Of a DNA stretch of 64,000 bases, positions 57,558-64,000 are shown piece after piece. The position numbers and the translations under genes were made by a program. How positions within the stretch are numbered: position 1 is the first letter of the stretch; every line of letters starts with the position of its first letter. Below the pieces are notes generated by a model that worked only from the letters and a program-made list of their open reading frames with translations, was not told the origin of the DNA and made no database searches. Origin of the DNA: Triticum aestivum (lineage: Eukaryota > Streptophyta > Magnoliopsida > Poales > Poaceae); contig NC_057811.1 in the NCBI RefSeq assembly GCF_018294505.1, positions 23,770,025 to 23,834,024 of the forward strand. Direction: 5' to 3'.

Positions 57558-58656
57558 ATGGGGGGAAGCAGCCACCGCCGCTCTACCTCACCGGAGTACG
57601 AGTTGGATGCTTTCGAGTTCTTCAGTGTCATACTTGGGACTTCAGTATCAGCCACGAGGCAGGTATATAAAACGAGAGATCTACCCTTCACCCATCTCAT
57701 TATGATAACTCTGTTGTTTGCTACATCACTCCTTGTCCCAATTTGCAGAGGCTGCCTGACACTTTTATGAACATGCTGGGTGAAGATCCGCCAGATAATG
57801 TGAAGCTCCGACAGGCGGCAGCGGGGTTCGCAGGCTGTGGGATGTGGAGTTGGTGATCGAGGAGGGCCACATGTACCTGTGCCGTGGCTGGGAGAAGTTC
57901 TACAATGCCTACGACCTGCGGACCGGGTACTTTCTTCTCTTCAGGTACGACGATGACGCCACAATGCTCATTGTGAAGGTTTTCAACACGACTATGTGTC
58001 GCATGCGCTACGCTGACGACGAAGATGCCAGTGCGTTCTGCCTCTTCTTATTCCTCTACATTTGGCTTTGTCTCACATCGATTGTTAACGGTCATTGTTG
58101 CATTTGGACAGGCAATGGGAGCAGCAGCAGCGACACTGGCTACAGCCAAAGCAGCAGCGATTATGGCTGTAGCAAAAGCAACAGCGATTCTGGCTTTAGC
58201 GAAAGCAACAGCGATTCTGGCAGCAGCAAAGACAACAAGAAGGATGATCCGGACTGGAGTGGGGGAGAAGAGGAGCAGAGTGGGGATGAGGAGCTGCAGG
58301 ATGACGATGGGCATCAGGCTGAGGATGACCTAGCGCTGGTGGTGGCTGACCAAGGGCAAGAGATGGTGGTGGCTGACCATGGGCAAGAGATGGTGGTGGC
58401 TGACCATGGGCAAGAGATGGTGGTGGCTGAGGATGACCTAGCGATGGTCGTGCCCATCCTGCCTGAAGGTGGCCTCGCGATGGTGGTGGTGCCTGACAAT
58501 GACCACGCACCGGTGGTGGCGCCAGCAATCCCACAGCTGGGCGACATGACCACGCCAATTGTGGTAGAAGACTACATCCCACAGCTGCCTCCACCGCCTC
58601 GCCGCTCTTGGCGCATCAGGCTGAGGAAGGAGAAGGAGAAGAACAATGAGAACTGA
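57558..58656 (+). pseudogene. B3-domain (REM-like) gene carried by the CACTA, frameshifted
   Basis: Three exons: 57558-57662 (35 codons), about 57749-58030, 58112-58656, with standard borders. The B3 DNA-binding domain starts in exon 1 (FEFFSVILG), continues with LPDTFMNMLGE and, in another frame, LWDVELVIEEGHMYLCRGWE and FLLFRYDDDATMLIVKVF. This is the full order of B3 strands. The tail is serine-rich and acidic, has three 9-residue repeats (GQEMVVADH, 58345-58425) and ends in proline and lysine runs. One base is missing in the G run at 57823-57826, breaking the domain. B3 proteins bind DNA in the nucleus. Here it could be captured host sequence or the element's own end-binding protein. Confidence 0.8.
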
Positions 58657-58727
58657 ACTATGTCAGGTATGTCAGATCTCCAAAATGATATATGTATATA
58701 TACTTAGTTACCTATGTTATCTCTAAT

Positions 58728-59160
58728 ATGCTTAGTTTCCTATAGGTTAGCTCGAAAATTACTTATGTTAGCACAAAATAATCAAGTTTACATAATAAGC
58801 TTATAGTCTTCTTCTTATTCTTCTTCTTTTCCAAAATGACATATGTTAGCTTCATTTTACCTAAGTTGGCTCTAATATGCTAACTTAGAGCTTATATGCT
58901 TAGTTTCCTATAGGTTAGCTCCAAAATTACTTATGTTAGCACAAAATGATCAAGTTTACATAATAAGCTTATAGTCTTCTTCTTATTCTTCTTACTCTTC
59001 TTCTTTTCCAAAATGACATAGGTTAGCTTCATTTTACCTAAGTTGGCTCTAATACGCTAACTTAGAGAGCTTATATGCTTAGTTTCCTATAGGTTAGCTC
59101 CAAAATTACTTATGTTAGCACAAAATGATCAAGTTTACATAATAAGCTTATAGTCTTCTT
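58728..59160 (+). repeat. 170-180-bp tandem repeat, about 2.5 units
   Basis: ATGCTTAGTTTCCTATAGG recurs at 58728, 58896 and 59075, each followed by ACTTATGTTAGCACAAAATR and AATAAGCTTATAGTCTTCTT. It lies just after the B3 stop codon. Confidence 0.9.
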
Positions 59161-59285
59161 CTTATTCTTCGTATTCTTCTTCTTATTCTTCTTCTAGTAT
59201 TCTTCTAGTGTTCTTCTTCTTCTAGTATTCTTCTAGTCTTCTTCTTCTTCTCTTCTTCTTCTTCTTCTTCTTCTTCTTCTAACTT
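59155..59285 (+). repeat. TTC microsatellite
   Basis: Long run of TTC/TTCTAG units, pure (TTC)n near 59250-59280. Confidence 0.95.
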
Positions 59286-59602
59286 CTTGTTTATCATTTT
59301 GCAGATTTGATTTAATTCACGGAAGCTTGCATGGATGGAGTGCTTCTTTTCCATTTGTGTTTTTATTTTGTATCAATGTGAAACTTTTGTGAATTGATGG
59401 ATAACGGTGTTGGATGAACAATGTGAAACTTTTGTAATATGTAACGATGGAACTATGTGTTGGCTATGTATGTATATATGATGAAACTTGTGTGTTGGAT
59501 ATGATTGTTATATGGATGCTTGTTGTATATATATGTGTTGGATATCTCATATGTGAAATAGTGACCTGAGATTAAGAAAAAACGAATTTTTTTTAAGAAA
59601 AA
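59286..59602 (+). other. 3' region after the B3 gene
   Basis: AT-rich sequence with several near-repeats of ATATGTGTTGGATAT and TGTGAAACTTTTGT. Probably 3' untranslated sequence of the element's gene. No gene is seen. Confidence 0.5.
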
Positions 59603-59762
59603 ATTGTTACTAATGGCGCACTTCCATGTGGTGCGCCATTAGTATACCAGATACGACTGGCGCACCTGTGGTGCGCCATTAGTATACCAGATACTAATGG
59701 CGCACATGTGGTGCGCCATTACTAAAATATTCTAGTGGCGTGGTGCTAGTGGCGCACCAGTA

Positions 59763-60571
59763 CTATGCCATTAGTAGGCAAAACTGGTGCGCCACTAGTA
59801 AGCCTTTTTCTAGTAGTGATACTAGCGCGACAATGGTCCGAAGATCTTTCGTGCTCATGCCATCCATTCCTCTTTTGCCAACTGGCCATTCCGCAAGTGT
59901 GTCTTGTTGAGATGGGGTCCAATCCGGCTTGCCTAAGGCCTTGCAGATCCTCTTCCAAGCAGTCCTAGCAAAGACGCAAGTGAGTAGAATGCGGTTAATT
60001 GTTTTCTCCTCCTTGTCACAGAACGGGCACGCTTCCTGGTGTGGCAGCCGTCTCCTCGCATGTTGATCCGACATCCAGCACCTATCCCTGAGGGCCAACC
60101 AAGTGAAGAATCTGCACCATGAGGGTGCACGTGACTTCCAAGTTAGATCCGCTGTCGCAATGACCTCTCTACCCCAAAAGCCAGCCGCATAAGCGGATTT
60201 CACCGTGAACTGCCCAGTGGCCTCCCAAGACCATGATATCTTATCAGGCACATCCACTATGGGCTCCCAAGCTGAAGCATTCGCCATAGTGAGAAGAACT
60301 CCTGCAACAGATCTGGCCCTATGTCCGGGCCAACATCTAATGCCCAACTTCCATTTTCCACCGCCGGCCCAACTAGACAGGAGGCTCTAATGCGTGTTGA
60401 AACCAATCTGTAGAGGAGTGGAGCAATCTCCTGAATTCTCCTTCCTTCGAGCCACCGGTCCTCCCAAAAAAGCGTCGTGAGCCCAGAATTAGCCACATTC
60501 CTCATGGCCGCCTGACAAAGCATCTTTGACTCATCCGGGACTTTGATCTTGAAATTATTCCATGAACTCAT
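59763..60571 (-). pseudogene. LINE reverse transcriptase C-terminal part (zf-RVT)
   Basis: The minus-strand frame carries GLTTLFWEDRWLEGRR (60490 region), a shift near 60347, then KISWSWEATGQFTVKSAYAA, SWCRFFTWLALRDRCW and CPFCDKEEKTINRILLTC. This is the zinc-binding reverse transcriptase domain found at the end of plant LINE ORF2 (zf-RVT, PF13966). After the CACTA is removed the frame continues at 55321 with WELWKHRN and IIFDGARPS, ending near 55220. The 5' part, including the polymerase and endonuclease, is absent. Confidence 0.88.
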
Positions 60572-60659
60572 TCCATGATCTTGACCTTGTCCTAAGCACT
60601 ATTTAGATACATTATAACTGTGCAGTTTTCCTGCCCTCTTAGGCCATCAGTATTTATAT

Positions 60660-61010
60660 CCGTTGGATGTTCGCTTTCAGGCTTTCTTGGCTATCCGATT
60701 ATCTCCTAATCGCGCATCGATCACACCCTCCCAGGCTTCGTCCCACCCTAACGAACGATAACCTTTTTCGGCCGTCGGAGATTCAGTTGGGCCTACTGGG
60801 CCTGTATCAGCCTTCGCTGCGGAAAAACCTAAAACACTGGATGCACTCTGCTTTCGTTTGCTGGCAGCCTCCGGTTGCGGCGCCTTTCCATGGCCGACCT
60901 AGGTGCCGACTGACCTATGCGGGGGCTTGGACTGCCATGGCGGCCGCGCTGGGTTTCCACGGACGCGACGGACAGCGGCTCCTCGATCCGTTCGGTTCCA
61001 CGGCGTGACG
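60660..61010 (+). promoter_or_regulatory. Promoter-like patch with site II motifs
   Basis: Contains GGGCCTACTGGGCCTG (60790 region), two TGGGCC/GGGCCT site II-type motifs, and AAAACCTAAAACA (telo-box-like) shortly after. Such pairs are known from plant promoters of housekeeping genes. A short GC-rich frame starting MAAALGFHGRDG (60940) ends after about 24 codons. No following gene could be built. Confidence 0.3.
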
Positions 61011-62486
61011 GATGGTATGTGGCGGCGAACAGCCGAAGAGTTCAATCACCAAGGATGAGTGATCGAGCGTTTAATCGGCCATTAATGCCAGTCAATGCTC
61101 CAGGCAGGTCAATTTCCATGGGCGATTCATATTTTTCATTCAATTCATGGAAGCCCATGTGATCCCAACCTTGTAGCTTCACAAACCATTCTCCAACTCT
61201 CAGAGCACAACCTTGTAGCTTGCTGCATCTCCTCTTCCCCCAATTCCTCCTCTATTTTTAGTGATACTATTCTTTGTATTAGAAAATGCCGGTCAGCCTA
61301 CTTCTGCTAGGTTAGAAGGGGATGCGTTGGTTCCAATTTTCAATTGTTGTCTGCATATACAGATGTGTTCTCTGCCTAATTTAGAATTTGAAATGATTGT
61401 AGGTTCTCTACAAGGACGAATTTAAGCTACGTGCTGATTGGTTTCTTTCATTCTTTCAGTTAAATCTCCCGGTATCTCTGTTCTTCCCCCAATTCTTCCT
61501 CCATAAGTATATAATTTTTTATTTATTGATGTTTTTCCACTCCCAATTGAAGACGTGTGCTCTGAGTTGACGGGTTCGAACTTTCTGCTGGGTTGGGTTT
61601 TCCCTTGCATCTCCAATTGCTAAAGGTCAGGTTAGTATCCGTCATAGTTCATACAGTGATGGCATACGGTATCACTCCTTCTGTTTATCATGTTATTAGA
61701 CAGTAAACTGACATATGCGTCCAAAGCCTCCAACTGATGGTATTCATTTATATGACATGCATCAGCAATGCTTAGTTGCTTACTGAATTTGAAGAAATTT
61801 TTAAGCAGGTACATGTACAGGTAGGTTTATGAAGTCACTGTCCAGAGGCTTATATGATGTAGCAATGTCAAAGCCAGTCGATTACCTGTTGTTTTAGATC
61901 AATACCCATCCTGACCATGAACCAGTATTCTTTCAAATGCTTGGTAATTAGGTTGAACAGCAGAGTACTTGAGAAACAAACACTGACTTGGTCCGAGATT
62001 TTTATTTGACAATGTATCATGTGACAGTACACAATAGGGATTCCCTCCCTCTAAACTTCTGCGGTGCATCAAGACAGTCTTAAATACAGGGGCTGTGTGT
62101 ATACATATAGCACTTAGCATTTTAAGATGATTGTGAAGCTTAAGGAAGATACACATCTCGATACTATATGTAATCATTTTGTGCTCTTCACATGGGCAAA
62201 GTTCCACCTCGGGCAACTACTTGGGAAAAGATAATGTATTGTGCCATACTGTTTCAAGGGAATTGAAGAAGATACGATAAGTTGTCTCTCGTAAGCAAAG
62301 ACCAGAAAAGCCACACATGTTCTTAAATAAATCAAGTAAAGTAGCAATTATGCATCTTAAACCACTATTTTTGTCAGCATGTGTCCTAGACATAAATCAG
62401 TTGCCGGAAGCCACTGCTAAAAAAAACGTTCCCTTAAGCCATGTACAACAGTATAAAAATGTGGTGGTTTTCAACCATTTTTGCAG
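61011..62486. other. Mostly unique sequence
   Basis: No transposon end or domain is recognised. Short open frames on both strands show no family signature. Confidence 0.4.
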
Positions 62487-62726
62487 AACAGTACGGATTT
62501 GTCCCTACTGCAGTACCTCATGGCCGAAGACATGGTCTACTGCCAGCACTGTCGTTGGGATGTACCGCACAACATCCTTCAACAGGATGCTCAGGTAGAT
62601 TTCCCTATATTTAGTTTCAGTTTATGTATGATTCATTCTTGCACCAAGCAATTACGTTGTCCTGATATCCTCTCATTGCAAAAATTGTACATATAGGTGA
62701 TGTTCATGCTCGCTGTGGTCGATTGA
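62487..62726 (+). pseudogene. Two possible terminal exons of an unknown gene
   Basis: Exon 62487-62594 (36 codons between TTGCAG and GTAGAT; contains LLQYLMAEDMVYCQHCRWDV, with C-x2-C) and exon 62697-62726 after ATATAG (VMFMLAVVD, stop) join in phase. No upstream exons are recognised in this window, so it is either a fragment or the end of a gene I could not build. Confidence 0.3.
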
Positions 62727-63528
62727 GATCTTGAAGATTGGCAATGGGATTTTTTTTGAGACCGGCAGCTCGCCGCTGCCCTCACCTTTGCGCCCATGAC
62801 TCCCTGTGTTGTGCTACCAGGATGCTGGCGGTGTTCAGTACCCGAAACTCCTCACTACCCAGAATTCATCTACTAGACATCTAAGTTGAAACTTGGAGAG
62901 CATCTAATATCCTCATGTTCATTTCTTTGTCCTTTTTATTTTGTCTCTCTCTTTAAGTACAAGTTCAGTTTCGATGTCTCAAGACATATCCAAGTTCACT
63001 TATAGTTTTGTTTAGGAAACCATGTGCATCAGAGGGCATAACTCTCCATGATGCATGGAAATAAAAATAGAGCGGCCAAACAACTGTACCATGAACACAT
63101 TCCTAACTATTTCTGTGGATTAATTGTTTAGTTTTAACTGCTTGAATATTGGTTTCCGTATGTTATTCTCCCAATTTGGCTATGTGCTACTTTTCAGTGA
63201 CTTCATGTTCATTCCTCACCATGTTTTTTTTACTTATATTTGGTTTATATTTCTGCCATGCTATTTTATCACAACATTCCCATATCTAAATATATTCAAA
63301 TGGTATTGATATATTTGCAACAATTTCCTGGACTACCCTGATAAGGGATCAATTTCTTGCTTTTAAAAGTCACCTCCTGGATATGTGCATGTGGATTTAT
63401 AGTCTATGATTCATATTGCAACCACAACTATTATCGAAGCTAGCACTCCGATCAATCATACCTAGCATGCAATTTGGGCTTTAATGTTTAATTCTAAGCC
63501 CACCCAAGAAAACAGTCTTTCCCTAGTA
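62727..63528. other. Upstream region of the peptide gene
   Basis: AT-rich, no gene seen. It is the natural place for the promoter of the gene at 63698. Confidence 0.5.
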
Positions 63529-63631
63529 TCCTATACTACTTTATTTTTTTCATGTATCTACATATTTAAAAATCATATCCTTCTATTGAAAAAATAGACG
63601 GGCGCAGCAATGCGCGCTATTAATGATCTAG
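63529..63631 (+). mobile_element. Very short Helitron-like element
   Basis: Starts TCCTATACTACTTT after an A (63528). It ends with a stem-loop GCGCA-GCAA-TGCGC (63602-63615), 12 bases, then CTAG (63628-63631) before T. That is the A|TC...stem-loop...CTAG|T layout of Helitrons in only 103 bases. Confidence 0.5.
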
Positions 63632-63697
63632 TAAATAGATAAGGTTGCAGACCTTTTGGCTTACCACACCTCAAATTATTCAATTCAAGCTTTCACA

Positions 63698-64000
63698 ATG
63701 GCCTGCAAGATAGTACTAGTAGTCGTGTCTCTATCGGTGTTAGCATTCTTCCTCTGCCTTGGTAAGTAAATGATCTATGGTTTTGTGGTTTTATGAAAAG
63801 TTGTACTATATATATATATACATAGTTCTAATGGGATGGTTTTGGAATTTACATCAGGTGTTGCCAAAGCTGATCCGCAATGCATGTACAAGGTTAATCC
63901 TTACTATCATGGTAGGTGCGAGAACCCTTATGACGAGAATTGTCGAATTGCTTGTATTAGATTTGAGCCACCAAAGTACAGGGGTGGTATGTGCTCTATT
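63698..64000 (+). CDS. Secreted cysteine-rich (defensin-like) peptide gene, 3' end outside window
   Basis: Exon 1 is 63698-63761: start MACKIVLVVVSLSVLAFFL, a clear signal peptide. The intron is GTAAGT...ATCAG, exon 2 begins at 63858, and the window ends inside it. A single intron near the end of the signal-peptide codons is the usual layout of plant defensin-like and related genes. The mature part after AKADP has cysteines in the order C-x11-C-x7-C-x3-C-x12-C up to the edge. The C-x3-C step fits the cysteine-stabilised alpha-beta fold. Such peptides are secreted; roles range from antimicrobial defence to pollen signalling and cannot be chosen here. No stop or frameshift is seen. A TATTTAAA motif at 63564-63571 lies inside the short Helitron-like element. 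Confidence 0.75.

Larger units (their letters stand above)
55322..59818 (+). mobile_element. CACTA element with B3-domain cargo
   Basis: A different CACTA family: ends CACTACTAGGAAAAGGGCT and AGCCTTTTTCTAGTAGTG, 3-bp duplication ata (55319-55321 and 59819-59821). The subterminal repeats are inverted TAATGGCGCACC / GGTGCGCCATTA motifs (55360-55575 and 59610-59800). No transposase is visible, though 617 N (55737-56353) hide part of the interior. The interior holds a purine-rich tract, a B3-domain gene, a 170-180-bp repeat and a TTC microsatellite. Confidence 0.95.
55042..60590 (-). mobile_element. 5'-truncated LINE, split by a CACTA
   Basis: A non-LTR retrotransposon on the minus strand. The 3' end has a poly(A) tail (T run 55042-55049 on plus). 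The 5' side stops near 60590. AAGCAC occurs at both borders (55035-55040 and 60594-60599) within similar CCCAAGCAC / CCTAAGCAC contexts, a likely target duplication. It is interrupted by the CACTA element 55322-59818. Confidence 0.75.

Overview
The window looks like intergenic DNA from a Triticeae grass (wheat, Aegilops or a close relative). It is almost entirely nested transposable elements. The Copia LTRs are of the Angela/BARE/WIS type, the CACTA elements have CACTAGTAGAAAA-type ends with subterminal CCGGTTGGTGCCACCAACC repeats, and there are Stowaway-like MITEs, Helitron-type ends and a LINE. No bacterial or viral genome content is present. The only host-type gene I would defend is a small secreted cysteine-rich (defensin-like) peptide gene, cut off by the right edge.

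Layout. 1-25921: a roughly 6.3-kb unit (Copia LTR plus 4.6 kb of flank) repeated in tandem. Copies 1 and 2 carry a solo LTR. Copy 3 carries a full-length decayed Copia element (12481-22606), whose right LTR holds a 1.4-kb non-autonomous CACTA containing a 5S-rRNA-like segment. All copies share the same insertion site and the same 5-bp target duplication (aattc), so the duplication followed the insertion. 25922-53660: an outer CACTA element, 5'-truncated exactly where tandem copy 3 ends. Its TNP2-type transposase gene is split by an inner CACTA (26448-37062, TSD gga) and by a second Copia element (37285-46035, TSD agagg). 53661-55041: unassigned sequence with two Stowaway-like MITEs. 55042-60590: the 3' part of a LINE (minus strand), split by a further CACTA (55322-59818, TSD ata) that carries a B3-domain gene. 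60591-63528: mostly unique sequence with a promoter-like patch and two possible terminal exons. 63529-63631: a very short Helitron-like element directly in front of the peptide gene at 63698.

Working relations. The two large CACTA elements share their 5' leader and 3' end but differ in cargo. The outer has the transposase plus a short ORF2. The inner has no transposase but encodes a Transposase_24/Ulp1-protease ORF2 and a small coiled-coil/membrane protein, so it would have to be moved in trans. In both, ORF2 has its own internal promoter next to a block of subterminal-type palindromes, and on the far side of that block is a divergent USE+TATA promoter of the plant U6/U3 snRNA type.

The most interesting signal is in these USE+TATA units. 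Three exist (32272, 50027 and 49315). All have exactly 24 bp between USE and TATA, the spacing of plant Pol III snRNA genes. Two drive a conserved RNA of about 140 nt ending at a T run. The third has its predicted start on the first base of a 172-nt near-perfect hairpin that ends at a TTTTATTTTT run: a natural short-hairpin-RNA-like gene inside a transposon. Five of the six differences between its arms are G-U wobbles in the strand that promoter would transcribe.
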